Part shown: piece by piece, positions 22,444-33,718 of the stretch
How the letters are laid out: each line of letters begins with the position of its first letter
How positions within the stretch are numbered: the stretch's first letter is position 1
Origin: Amorphophallus konjac
Lineage: Eukaryota > Streptophyta > Magnoliopsida > Alismatales > Araceae
Assembly (NCBI GenBank): GCA_022559845.1
Contig: CM040128.1
Span: forward strand, 78,927,247 to 78,991,246
Length of the DNA: 64,000 nt
Direction of reading: 5' to 3'
Translations under genes and position numbers: made by a program
Notes under the pieces: generated by a model
Database searches by the model: none
What the model saw: the letters and a program-made list of their open reading frames with translations, nothing else
What the model was told of the DNA's origin: nothing

Positions 22444-24600
22444 TGATGCGGGACGGGACCATGGACACGACAAGCTCGCGATCGTCCCTTAACGAGGGAA
22501 GCGTCGGATGTGCGCGGTTGAGAAACCGGCAATGAGCTAGGGTGGTCGGCTCTCTTTTGCGCCCGGATCGGGTCACGGGACGGCTTCGCTCTCTCTCACA
22601 GTAGTGATATTATAAATTGAAGGCGAGCTAGGTATCCCTACACATGCTCTCTAGCAGCGGCATATAAAGCATATAAAGAATTAAGCTAATGCCAAGTGTA
22701 AGGGTGAAGGCGATACCTCCACGCTCTCGGCGTGGCGAAGACGGCACCCGGCCGAAGCTCGTACTCCCGGGAACTTAGTACATTATGTTTACAGCAGTAC
22801 AAATAAGTCCACTCCACGTAGGGAGGTAAAGGGCGACACAAGTGGGCCCGGGAGGACCAAGTTCGGGTTGACGGGCGGTTTCGGGCAATGCTTCGGCTTC
22901 ACGCGTACTCGTGCTAGTGGGGGCCCACGTGTTGACCGGAGGGGTCGTGTGGGGCCTGATGACTCCTCTATTGTGGAGACACCTGGAAAGCGCTCCCCTG
23001 GGATGGCGAGCTGCTGGAACGACCGCCGGACGCCGGGCGGCCCTCGGACGACGCTCGCGGGAACTCGGCCACGAATCTGAAAATTCTGTTTGTAGGCGCG
23101 CGACTCGGAGAAAACTACTACTGCGATCAGCCCCGTCGTCGGAATGCGAGGAGGTTAGCGCCGTTGGAAAGCTGACTCAGAATACTTCGACGTAGGGGTC
23201 TTCAAAAAAAATAATCAGATCTGTATTTCTGATCATGTATTTTACAAGCTTGCTGGAATCTGGCCAGAACTGCAGGGGCAGGTTCTGACTTCTCTGAAGA
23301 TCGACATTGACCGGGGAGAAGACCTCCGAATCTGGAAATAATCTCTTCAGTAAAGTTGAAGATCTCTGAGAGAGGAATCCGGGACTATTTTTGGTTTCTG
23401 ATTGGAGACGAAATGGATTTTTTGAGATTTCTTTACTAGACCTGGGTCGGATCTGGGAAACTGTGGGCAGACTATTCTTGGGAACTTGGACGAAATTTGA
23501 AAAATACTTAGAGGGTGAACCAAAAATTAAGAAAATTCCTGGTGGTAGAGGGATGTGGACAGAGATCCCAGTAAATTTGGGCGACCCAACATAAATCAAA
23601 AGATGGTTCGAATGGGGTAAACTCAGAGCTGGTGAACAGTAAATAGAACCAGGACAGATCTGGAACTTGGACTTGGACGAAAATAAAAAAATAGCTAAAG
23701 GATGAATTTTGACGTGAGTTTTTTTGTGGGGATAAGGGTTCTAGAGGGAAACCAACTTTGAAATTTTGAGCTTCAGAAGACGAAGGGAGTGATAGCAGGA
23801 ATTCGGAGAAGAAGGGTCTATCCTGAGTGGACAGAACGCCGAAACCGTTGGCGACGACGCGTCGGCGGCGAGACGATGGCGGCGGCGATCACCGGAGTTG
23901 CTTCAGATGCTGGAGGGGATCAAGGGGGAGGGGATTACACTCTAGAAAGGGGGCTGGAGGTGGAGGAACCAGGGAGAGAGAGGGGAGGGGTGTAAATCTC
24001 ACTTGGGGGCAAATGCCTATTTTCTCTTCATTAATTCCTTCAATATGAAAAATACAACCTTATATAGGATGCCAACCAAACTCAACCTCAACCCTTGGAT
24101 CTAGGGGTTTGGATTGAATGGCTGGGATACAATGTGAATCACACATTTAATACATTAGTTTTAATCTAATTTGACCATACTTATTCAACCTTGGACTAGA
24201 TCCATTCAAACACCACCTAACTAGCCTAATAAGGCCAAAAGAGGGGGCGCCCCCTTCATGGGCCTCTCTTGGGCCTAGGCTGGTCCAAGGGCAGCCAACC
24301 CAATCCACACCCATGCTTGGTCCATGGGTTCTCCCATCTAGATAGCCCATGAGAGGGAGTGGCCCAATTGGGCCTTAAATGGCTCTTATGGTCCATAAGG
24401 GTGGCATAAGGTCCAATATGATAATCACTCCTAATGGACTCTACCTAGTAATGGACTTGACATAACAAATGGCCCATTGGCTTGATATAAGCCTTACAAG
24501 GAGCCCAAAAGAAAGAAATTACACAATTACAATCTTATACAAGCCATAACACACAAATACACTTCACCCGTGTATGGAAATCGCCTTTGATGCCCCATCA
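22444..24600 (-). repeat. E2 5' LTR (right copy on +)
   Basis: 2157 bp, almost the same as 17826-19983 with scattered substitutions. This indicates a fairly recent insertion. Confidence 0.95.
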
Positions 24601-25611
24601 CTCGGTGGCGCCGATTAGTCTTAGCTCCACTCCGGAGAAAAGCCTTGCATGGAGATTTTGTGTCTTGAGGAAGCCCGGTGCGCATGTGAAGGCATTTTGT
24701 GGCATTGTCTTGAAATGACCACGCCAATCCACCCATTTCTTGAGCTTGGGTACTCGGTTGGTAACTCTCTCATGTAATCCTAGAGTGCCCGTCATATAGT
24801 GGAGTGGGCTCTTAGAAAATATCCTTGAGGCTTGTTGGGTTTCTTCACATGGATCAAATTTGAAGTGGAGGTCCACCCAACTTGTGAATAAGAGCATGGA
24901 CCCATATAGGGGCCTCCCCATGGAAGCCGAGGTGAGCCCACTATAGAGGTAGGCTAAGACCGCCGGCCCAATCCTCTTTCCTTTTCATATCCCGCATATG
25001 GCACTCAATTGCTCTTATTCCAAGAAATCATCTGCCAAAGGGAATAGTATATCTCCCACAAGATAAATCACCATGGTCTTCATGATCATCTCCATCTCCT
25101 CTTCCTTGTTCTCTTTTCCCAAAGCTTTGTACACCCATGCCGCAAGCTTCATCAAGTTAATCCCTTTGGTGACTCTTGTTTGGTCTATCATCTTTTGGCT
25201 TGGGATTAAGCTTGCTAGCATTTCTATTGCACTAATTGGTTCTTGCATAACTGCCATCTTCTCTTCATCTCCTTGCTTTAGGCTCTTCAATCCTAATAGC
25301 ATCTCCATTTTTTCTAGTAGGATGGTGGCTTCAAAGGTTGAAAACAAGAAAGAATGGGTGTGTGGATGCCATATTTCTATAAGAGCTCCTATGGCGGCCC
25401 AATCAAAATGTACATCATTGTAGTGTTTAGCATGGGTGGCTAGGCCTAAAAGGTGCCATCTTGAGAGATAGGACCTCATGTCTAAGGTAATTTTTGAGAG
25501 AAGAAGGGGTAGCCATTGGATTTTGGTGTATCTTCTAGCCCCCGGGATGAGTGGGTAATCCTAAAAATCAAAGAAGGGAAAATAAGAAGAGAAGAAAGGA
25601 GAGGATTCCAT

Positions 25612-26358
25612 TAGAATTTGAGAGAGATGAAAAGAAAGAACTAAATAGAACTAAGGTTTTTCTTGAACACTTACTTGGTTTAGTGCAATCCTTTCACTGA
25701 TGTGCCCCTCCACCTTGGTAATCCTTGCGAATCAGTTTTGGTTTTCTTTAATGGACGTTGCATCAACTTCTCCATTATTAGCTCTTTGATGTTCTTTGTT
25801 GAATAGAAGAGCTCCCGATTTTGATTCCCTGCGCAGAAGATTGTTTGGATTGATTTAAGAGCTCTGGAGCTCTTTTTATAGAGAAGTCTCTACTCGATTG
25901 GAGTTAGAGTGGGTTGAGGATTGAGCGTTCAGTTTCGGGTTAAAACACGGGTTTCTAGAAACACAGGTTAATAGTGCATATAAATCCTTCATGGAGCGCC
26001 CATGTGCACAGTCGCTATTTATTTAAACAGTGTTGTTTTGAATTTCATGTGGATTATGACAATGGGCTTTATATATACTATAATTATTATTTGAGGCCTG
26101 CATTTGTCACATTTTTATAATCATATCATTTCTTGTGGTGCTAATAATCTTTGAGCGCATGAAAGAATAAGCTATGCAAATCGTCAACACGCTCGGGATG
26201 TTTCTTGGGTGACATTTCTTTCCCTGTATTCCTCCTGTATGCATTTCTACTATATGATATCTACACTATTATAGCATATCAAGGACGATAAACCTGGAAT
26301 TTGAGTTCCCCTTTATCAAAAATCAGTGATAATTCCAGGGAAGTCTTGATCGCACAGA
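25612..26358. other. Non-coding sequence upstream of the second antisense ORF
   Basis: No ORF of note. Around 25995-26040 there is a GAGCGCCC/GTCGCTATTT patch like the type-A dyads. A TATA-like ATATATAC is seen near 26071-26080. The stretch is cut by the Tekay insertion, and its continuation is at 36452. Confidence 0.4.
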
Positions 26359-26787
26359 TAGGCTGTAGCATCCTGCTTTTTCTATTAAAAATAATTTCGT
26401 AATTGCTTAATTAATTATTGGCTCAACTTCTACAGAGATTATTAAAATTCTAGAAAAATATGAATCTAGTGTAAAATTGAATTTGTAACAACTTTGTCTT
26501 CAGGTAAGAGCCCAAAATAAAATTCGTATAGGCCCAATTTCGCATTTTTAGCAGTTTCTCGTGGGTTAGAAGACCTAGTTTAACCATCGCAATTTGGGCC
26601 CAATTGTGATCCAATTTGAGCCAAACCCTAGCCCATTGATAGGTCTTTGCTTTCTCTTCGGAAACCCTAAGTCTAGATGATTCTTCTGGCGGCGGCGGCG
26701 GTGGATTAGCACCCTATCCGAAGTTTTCGTCGGAATTTCTTCATAGGACTCTTCAACCAAATCCGATCACAGGAGTCCATATAAGTT

Positions 26788-26800
26788 CTATTTATAGAGG
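26788..26800 (+). promoter_or_regulatory. Putative TATA box of the Tekay LTR
   Basis: CTATTTATAGAGG, about 425 bp into the LTR. The right LTR has the same word at about 34152-34164. Confidence 0.5.
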
Positions 26801-27296
26801 GCTTTCGACACCCTAGAACCCTATTTGCACCAGCAACAGGCGACGTGACCGATCGTGACCGGACGAGGGAGAATTTGGGCGTTCTAGGAGCGGTACCTAG
26901 GGTTCCGGCGACCCTTCCTTTTCGTTCTTCTTTCCTTCAACCAAAGGTAGGTGTCTCTCAGGCCAAAAAAAAATCTAATAATACCATCTTGTTCATCTTC
27001 CTGAACCCTTTCTTTTGATACCTAATTGCCCAATTTTCGTTCACCATGTTGTTCGAATTCCATGTTTTACTCCGAGGTATAAAAAAGGGCAACTTTCATG
27101 ATTATTAGTTAAAGGTTGAATCTTATTATTTTAGATCGAAATCAAAGCATGCTATCTTGTATGAAATTTTATGCTCTTTCCAACGGTAGTATTTGCTCTA
27201 AATTTTTTCATTCTATCATGGGAAATCGAAGTTTTTCGTGTAACATGTCCAGTTCATCGTTAGCGGGTTCCTAGGATTATGTGATGCATCTTCCAG

Positions 27297-28090
27297 AGAC
27301 CGTTACAATGTGACGGCCGTACGACAGACCATCACATGAGCCTGACGTCCCCACGACAGACCGTCACATGCCCCTGTGTTTTAAAATTTTTAAGATTTTA
27401 CCTATTTATTTTCTGAAACATAACGCATCTACTATGGACCGTTACATTCTTGTAACGCCCCCTACATAGACCGTCACATTCTTCTGGCAGGGCATTTTTA
27501 AACTTTAATTCATGCATTTTAACCAGGGACTTGCTACGTTTTAGGATGACTTTTTGATCTGTAACAATATAGAACGTGATAATAATCTAGTATCATGATC
27601 ATAAACATTAGGTTTTAATTTCTACATGAAAGTTGTTAGATAGTCCTAAGTTGATTCATCATATGAAAATTGATAGAAACCCTTAATACTTGTATAAATT
27701 CTGATCTATGCAAAATATATGTTATTGTTTGACAGTCATGCCACTCCGGTGGGATTGACTGACCGCACCGTCTTGGTTTCCGTGTTTATTAGCCTTAATT
27801 CTTGTAATAGATGGGACTCTCCGCCGGATATTCCTTCCATCGGACTAGGACCACTATTATGAGACCTCCATAAGATCCCGTGAGCCTGGGATTCCCACCA
27901 GGACGCTGGGCAGGTTGTACCCTAAAGACCTAAACCCCTGAATGTGGTTTGAATCGTGTTTTTGGGCCAGTTCAAGTTCGACTGACCTGTGTATTGTAAC
28001 GGCCCAAGATTGGACCGTCACATCATCGTAATGGCCTTGTGTAAAACCGTCACGTTCCTGTAACGGCCCAGTTATCGACCGTCACAGGTA
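27297..28090. repeat. Type-B dyad arrays in the Tekay LTR
   Basis: Seven units have an ACGG-like half-site and a CCGT-like half-site with exactly 12 bases between them, 20 bp in all. They start at 27313, 27345, 27455, 27999, 28031 and 28063, and a related pair (GTTACATTCTTGTAAC) lies at 27440-27455. Full arms read TGTAACGGCC and GACCGTCACA. The right LTR keeps the geometry (for example 34678-34697 and 34710-34729). Confidence 0.8.
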
Positions 28091-29089
28091 AGATATTCTT
28101 GTATTCCCAACGTTCTTATATTCCCCTTGTTTATTATCATGAAGCAGTTATCAAGCTTGGCCTTGAACTGCGAGATCGTGCGTGATCCTTGTTTGCATCC
28201 TTGTCCTTCTACTTGATGTCATTCCCATTTTGTTGGAATTTCTCTTGATATTAGAAGTAAGTTCATGAGCTTAAACCTTGGAACTCTTGGCCATTTAATG
28301 TGATGAATGTCTAGACTAGGATCTATGATCCAACCCTTCAATGCCAACGCATCATAAAGGGCCCGGTCTGGTCCTGGGAGGAGCGCCCGAAAGTACTTGT
28401 GCCCCGGGGAGTTTGTAATGACAAGGTGTGGCATTGCACCGAAGTGCATGACTAGCGTGATTGGTCTAAGACATTCCACTTTTACTCAATTACTTGAAAT
28501 TCCTGTGTGACATGATATGCGTGCTTGATGTGGCCAACTCCATTTATCATTTTCGTGCAATTTCATTAAAGTTCTTGCTATACTTGTCTCTGCTTATCAC
28601 TTGAAATTTCATATTCATATTCCTTTCCTATCTATCTCTTGCCATTGTTTATCATTGTTTCTGTTGCAAACATTATTTATAATTGAATGGTTAATCATTT
28701 TAACTATGCCTGATGATAGAGATATAAAATCCTACTGAGCTTTGCTCATCATACTTTCTAATCTTTTTCAGGTAGCTCAGATGAGGACGTGCGTTCCGAT
28801 GGGGACGGGAACGAGTGATTCCAGGAGCGAGCCATTTAGAGTTTATGTTCAAGTCAAGTTTAGATTGGTGGTTCTCTAGAGTTGATGTATTTTCCATTAA
28901 TGAGATAGAAGTCCACAAGGAGTCGGGTGTAATTGAATACTTTTTATTTTGATTATTAATAAAGTCGGGTTAATTGTTTCTTTATTATTAGCCTGGTGGT
29001 TAGTCTCTTGTGGCAATGTACGCTCTGATTGACATGATTGATATAAACTGCTACGTTCCGATTTTTCGCATCGGGGCGTGACAGTTTTG

Positions 29090-29102
29090 TGGTATCAGAG
29101 CC
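29090..29102 (+). promoter_or_regulatory. Tekay primer-binding site
   Basis: TGGTATCAGAGCC, six bases after the LTR end, complementary to the 3' end of plant initiator tRNA-Met. Confidence 0.95.
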
Positions 29103-29284
29103 TAGGTTTTCTTTAGACCCTAGGTTTTCTAGTAGTGTTATAGAACCTTTAACCTTGGTAAAGTCAGAATCCGACCCAGTGAGTTTGGTAGAGACTTGGG
29201 TTAAGATTAATTAACTAGCTATAAGACAATAGATTTAATGGAACGTTCTTAATCACTTCTTTTATGTTGTAGGAATTTTCCGTG

Positions 29285-30190
29285 ATGGCGGCAGAATGCG
29301 CTCAATGGCGAGACATGCAACGTACAGTGCAGGGCCTGACCCAGGCTTTACAGCAAGTAGCTTACGGCGGCGGACAGCAAGGAGCATGCAATCTACATCG
29401 AAACTTTCAAGGCTTGAATCCCCCGCGTTTCAGTGGATCTTCGGACCTGGATGAGGCTAAGAACTGGCTGAAGGAGACGAAGAGAATCTTCAGGGTTATG
29501 CAATGCGGAGATCAGGATCGCATCCTGTTAGCAACTTTCCAATTAGAACGCGATGCTCGTGCTTGGTGGGAAGCCATGGAAGCCACGCTTGGGAATAGGC
29601 GTGCCACGTGGGACGAGTTCAAGGAGTTTTTCAATAGCAAGTACTTCTCAGATCGGGTGCAGGAGAAGGAAGCGGCTGAGTTTGCTGCTTTGAAACAAAG
29701 AAACTGGTCGGTTGCGGAATATGAAGCCCAGTTTTCCAGATTATGTAAGTATGCCCCACACTTGGTGTCCACTGAGAAAATGAAGACTAAAAGATTTTTG
29801 AATGGTTTGAAGCTTCAGTACATCAATCAATTGGCACCCTTGGAAATCATATCTATGCCGAGATAGTAAGGAAAGCACAAGTTTTGGAGGACACGATGGA
29901 AATGACTGACCGGATAAGAGGTCGGGATAAGAAGAAAGAACAGACTACTAGTTCGGGAACTTCAGACCCGGTAATGGTCAGAAGAGACCCAATGGCGGGC
30001 CGAGTTTTTCAAAAAATAAGAAATCCAAGGAAGGCGAGAAGAAAGTTGGACCAGCTGTGCCATCTAAGGCAGTTTGCAAGTATTGTGACCGTCCAGGTCA
30101 CAAGATGGAAGAGTGTTGGCGCAAGTTGGGCGCTTGTTTAAGGTGTGGTAGCAGGGACCACCGAATTCTAGAATGTCCCCTTATTAATGA
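29285..30190 (+). pseudogene. gag: Tekay gag with two zinc knuckles (frameshifted)
   Basis: The ATG at 29285 opens a frame to 29866. It carries the gypsy gag fold: PPRFSGSSDLDEAKNWL, ERDARAWWEAME, TWDEFKEFFNSKYF and YEAQFSRLCKYAP. The reading then passes through at least two frame changes (near 29860 and 29975). It enters the frame of the long pol ORF with two CCHC knuckles, [14 protein letters not shown] and [14 protein letters not shown] (about 30070-30180). The protein forms the particle and binds RNA. Knuckle one has the C-x2-C-x4-H-x4-C spacing intact. Confidence 0.9.
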
Positions 30191-32723
30191 ACCGACAGCA
30201 TCTGATAAGTCGCAAGGAAGTTCCAAGCGGCAAGGCAGGCTCCAAGCCCTCCAGGAGGCAGAGATCGAGAACCAGACTACCAAGGAAGGAGGTATTGTCG
30301 AAGGTACTCTTACTATTCTTTCCAAGCCAACATTCATACTTTTCGACACTGGGGCCACTCATTCTTTTATATCTCTAAAATTTGCTAAGACTTTATCTGT
30401 GGAACCGGTGTTATTGGATTCTCACCTTACGATATCAACCCCTATTGGTTCGGGATCCGAGATTAAATATTATTATCCTTCTAGTGAAGTTTTGATCAAT
30501 GGTTGTAATTTATCTGTTGATTTGGTATGCATGAAGATGAAAGATTATGATGTAATCTTAGGGGCTGATTGGTTATCTAAGCATGGTGCTAGTGTTCATT
30601 GTAAGTCAGGAGTAGTGTCCTTCCTTGGACGTCCGGAGCTTTCTTTCTCTGGCTCTAGGCTATCCAAGTCCGTGCCACTCATTTCGACACTTCGGGCAGA
30701 TAAGTTGTTAAGAAAGGGGTGTCCAGCATTCTTGGCTTTGATTTCTTTAACTGATAAGAAGGAAGTGGAGTTGAAGGATATCCCTGTTATTCAAGATTTT
30801 TGGGAGGTATTTCCAGATGAATTGCCAGGTCTTCCCCCTGAAAGGGAGGTGGTTTTCTCTATTGATCTGATTCCTGGCGCCTCACCTGTTTCGAGAACTC
30901 CCTATCATATGTCCCTTGCTGAGTTAAGAGAATTGAAGGTGCAGTTGTTAGACTTGCTAGAAAGAGGGTTCATTCGTCTGAGTACTTCCCCATGGGGTGC
31001 TCCTGTTCTTTTTGTAAAGAAGAAAGATGATTCCTTGAGGCTGTGTATCGATTATCGTCAGTTGAATCAGCTCACCGTGAAGAACAAGTACCCATTACAA
31101 AGGATCGATGAATTATTTGATCAGATATCAGGAGCCCAATATTTCTCAAAGATCGATCTCAGATCTGGGTATCATCAGTTGAGGATAAAAGATGAAGATA
31201 TTTTTAAGACGACATTTCGTAGCAGGTATGGGCATTTTGAATTTGTGGTGATGCCGTTTGGACTAACTAATGCTCCTGCAACTTTTATGCAGCTAATGAA
31301 TAGTGTGTTTCGGCCCTACTTGGATCAGTGGGTCGTGGTATTTATCGATGATATTCTGATATATTCGAGGAGCAAGGAGGAGCATGAAAGGCACTTGAGA
31401 ATGGCGTTGCAAATATTAAAAGAGCATCAGCTATACGCCAAGTTTAGTAAATGTGAGTTCTGGTTGCAAGAGGTATCTTTTCTAGGCCACATTATTTCTA
31501 AAGAGGGAATTGCGGTAGACCCTTCTAAAGTTCAGGCTGTACGTAATTGGGAAAGACCTGTGAATGTAACTGAGATCAGAAGTTTCTTGGGCTTAGCAGG
31601 CTATTACCGAAGGTTCATCAAGAATTTTTCCAAGATTGTAGTGCCTTTGACGAGGTTAACTCGCAAGGAGAACTGTTTTGAGTGGACTGATGATTGTGAG
31701 AAGAGTTTTCGGGCTTTGAAGGAGTGTTTGACCACTGCCCCAATTTTGGCCTTACCCTTAGGTGAAGGAGGTTTTGAAGTTGTTACCGATGCTTCGAGAA
31801 TCGGTTTAGGTTGCGTATTGATGCAACGAGGGAGAGTGATAGCTTATTCCTCTAGGCAGTTGAAAAAACATGAAGAGAATTATCCTGTGCATGATCTGGA
31901 ATTAGCAGCTGTTGTGTTTGCTCTTAAGATATGGAGGCATTATCTTTATGGAGAAACTTTCACCGTGTACTCAGGCCATAAGAGCTTAAAATATCTATTT
32001 TCTCAAAAGGAGCTGAATATGAGACAGAGAAGGTGGTTAGAGTACTTAAAGGATTTCGACTTCTCCATTGAATATCATCCCAGAAAGGGGAATGTTGTAG
32101 CAGATGCTTTAAGCAGGAAGCCGACAGCTAGACTAGCCAGTTTGATGATTCAAGAGTGGAAGCTGTTAGAACAGTTTGCCAGTTTAGATATTACAGAAAA
32201 GGAAGATCGAATCTTGGTGGCTCATGTCCAGCTTCGTTCAGAATTGCTAACAGAAATTAAGCAGTTGCAGGATAATGACCCAGTGCTTGTTGAAATTAAA
32301 GAACAGATGGCTAGTCGACCAGATTTTATGTTAGCTGATGATGGGAGATTGTTGTTTCGAGGGAGAACATGTGTCCCTGATTCCATGGAAATAAAGAAGA
32401 AGATTCTTGAAGAAGCGCACAAATCTAAGTATACTATACACCCAGGAGCCACAAAGATGTACAGAGATTTGAAGAGAACTTTCTGGTGGCCAAACATGAA
32501 AAGAGAAGTGGCCGATTTTGTGAACAGATGTTTAGTATGTCAACAAGTAAAAGCAGAGCATTTCAGACCTGCTGGGAAGTTAAAGCCTCTTGAAATACCA
32601 CAATGGAAGTGGGAAAGTGTCGGTATGGATTTTATTATGGGTTTACCCCGAACGCGAGGAGGCCTTGATGGAATTTGGGTGATCATTGACCGACTGACAA
32701 AGTTCACACTTTTTACCTATTAA
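30191..32723 (+). pseudogene. pol: Tekay pol: protease, RT, RNase H and integrase start
   Basis: One frame stays open from 30057 to 32723 (888 codons including the zinc knuckles). The protease active site FDTGATHSF is at about 30342-30370, followed by the usual flap and the ILGADWL block. RT has [37 protein letters not shown] and the catalytic FIDD (about 31340-31351). RNase H has [28 protein letters not shown] and ADALSRKP. The integrase zinc finger has H in [11 protein letters not shown] and CLVCQQ. The first integrase catalytic Asp is in GMDFIMGLP. The frame is lost by a shift near 32712. Protease, RT and RNase H look intact at motif level. Confidence 0.95.
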
Positions 32724-33440
32724 GTCAAAGTGGACTGTGGATATTTTGGCTGCCCTGTATGTGAAGGAAATAATAAGATTACATGGAGTGCCTGTGTCCA
32801 TCATATCTGACAGAGACCCCAGGTTTACATCTCACTTTTGGAAAGGACTGCAAGCATCATTAGGCACTCGTTTGAACTTCAGTACCGCTTTTCACCCTCA
32901 GACTGACGGGCAGACTGAGAGAGCAAACCAGATTGTTGCAGACATGTTGAGGGCTTGTATAATGGATTTTGGAGGCAGTTGGCATGAACATTTACCTTTG
33001 ATTGAATTTACATACAATAATAGTTACCAATCCAGCATTCAAATGGCACCGTTTGAGGCCTTGTATGGTAGGAGTTGTAGATCCCCTCTTTGTTGGGAAG
33101 AAATCAGTGAGAAGCAATGGCTCGGGCCAGATCTTATCTCAGAATCGTTGAAGAACATTCAAGTTATCAGAGACCGTTTGAAGGTCACCCAGTCCAGATA
33201 AAAGAGCTATGCAGATAATAGAAGAAGGGAGATAGAATTTTAGATTGGGGATCATGTATTTCTGAAAGTGTCACCCTCAAGAGGAATTAGAAGATTCGAA
33301 TTCGAGGCAAGTTAAGCCCGAGGTTTGTTGGCCCATTTGAGATTTTAGAGAGGGTAGGCGAAGTTGCCTATAGATTGGCCCTACCACCGCAGTTAGCTAG
33401 TATTCACGATGTGTTCCAAGTGTCTATGCTTTGAAAGTAT
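32712..33440 (+). pseudogene. pol: Tekay pol: integrase core end and C-terminal domain (broken)
   Basis: After the frameshift the core continues at 32737 with SIISDRDPRFTSHFW (second Asp) and the Glu in DGQTERANQ. The substrate-site block EFTYNNSYQSSI follows. Stops come at 33199-33201 and near 33241. The C-terminal barrel ([39 protein letters not shown]) can be read in pieces up to about 33430 with at least one more shift. Confidence 0.9.
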
Positions 33441-33659
33441 GTGTATGACCCTTCGCACATTATCCAACATGCTGATTTGGAATTGAAGAAGGACTTATCT
33501 TATGAAGAGAAGCCTATCAAGATATTGGACTTCAAGCAACAGCAACTCAGGAACCGATCCATTCCGATGGTCAAGGTCCAGTGGAGTCGGCGTGGAGCGG
33601 AAGAAGCAACATGGGAGTCCGAGGATGCAATCAGGAAACTATATCCCGAATTGTTTTAA
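33441..33659 (+). pseudogene. pol: Tekay chromodomain
   Basis: YVYDPSHII precedes PIKILDFKQQQLRNRSIPMV, VQWSRRGAEEATWE and LYPELF. VQW...ATWE holds the aromatic residues that in chromodomains cage methylated histone tails. The first cage position is Ile-Leu-Asp type, as usual in Tekay. The domain would direct integration to heterochromatin. The stop at 33657-33659 comes about 50 bp before the polypurine tract. Confidence 0.88.
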
Positions 33660-33705
33660 GGTTGGTTGTTAGCAGATTCGGTGAATTTGGGGACCAAATT
33701 CCTTA

Positions 33706-33718
33706 AAGTGGGGGAGGG
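33706..33718 (+). promoter_or_regulatory. Tekay polypurine tract
   Basis: AAGTGGGGGAGGG lies directly before the 3' LTR start at 33719. It is the primer for plus-strand DNA in the known LTR retrotransposon cycle. Confidence 0.9.

Larger units (their letters stand above)
17826..24600 (-). mobile_element. Complete non-autonomous LTR retrotransposon E2 (chromovirus-derived)
   Basis: LTRs 17826-19983 and 22444-24600, TGATG...CATCA. The target duplication CTCGG is at 17821-17825 and 24601-24605. It reads on the minus strand. The internal part is 2460 bp with a gag-like ORF and remains of an integrase tail. It is related to E3 in LTR and protein and more distantly to E1. It sits inside an older antisense ORF, so it is younger than its host element. 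Confidence 0.95.
17650..25611 (-). pseudogene. Second antisense PMD-like ORF, split by E2
   Basis: The ATG at 25609-25611 opens a frame that continues to 24606. It resumes after E2 at 17820 and stops at 17650, about 390 codons without introns. The first part contains PLIPGARRY, HFDWAAIGALIEIWHP and FLFSTFEATILLEKMEMLLGL, which resemble the PMD family (hydrophobic block before LLGL). Breaks are a TAG about 15 codons in, two stops near 24975-25014, and the 6.8-kb E2 insertion. Reading frames join exactly across the 5-bp duplication. Such ORFs are usual antisense passengers of Tat-type elements. It differs from the PMD gene at 5619-8962 in sequence and in lacking introns. Confidence 0.7.
26364..29083 (+). 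repeat. Tekay 5' LTR
   Basis: 2720 bp. A TATA-like CTATTTATAGAGG is at 26788-26800. Type-B dyad arrays are at 27297-27475 and 27996-28090. The end part has the GAGCTTTGCTCA palindrome-like word and TTTTTCAGGTAGCTCAG seen in such LTRs. Confidence 0.95.
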
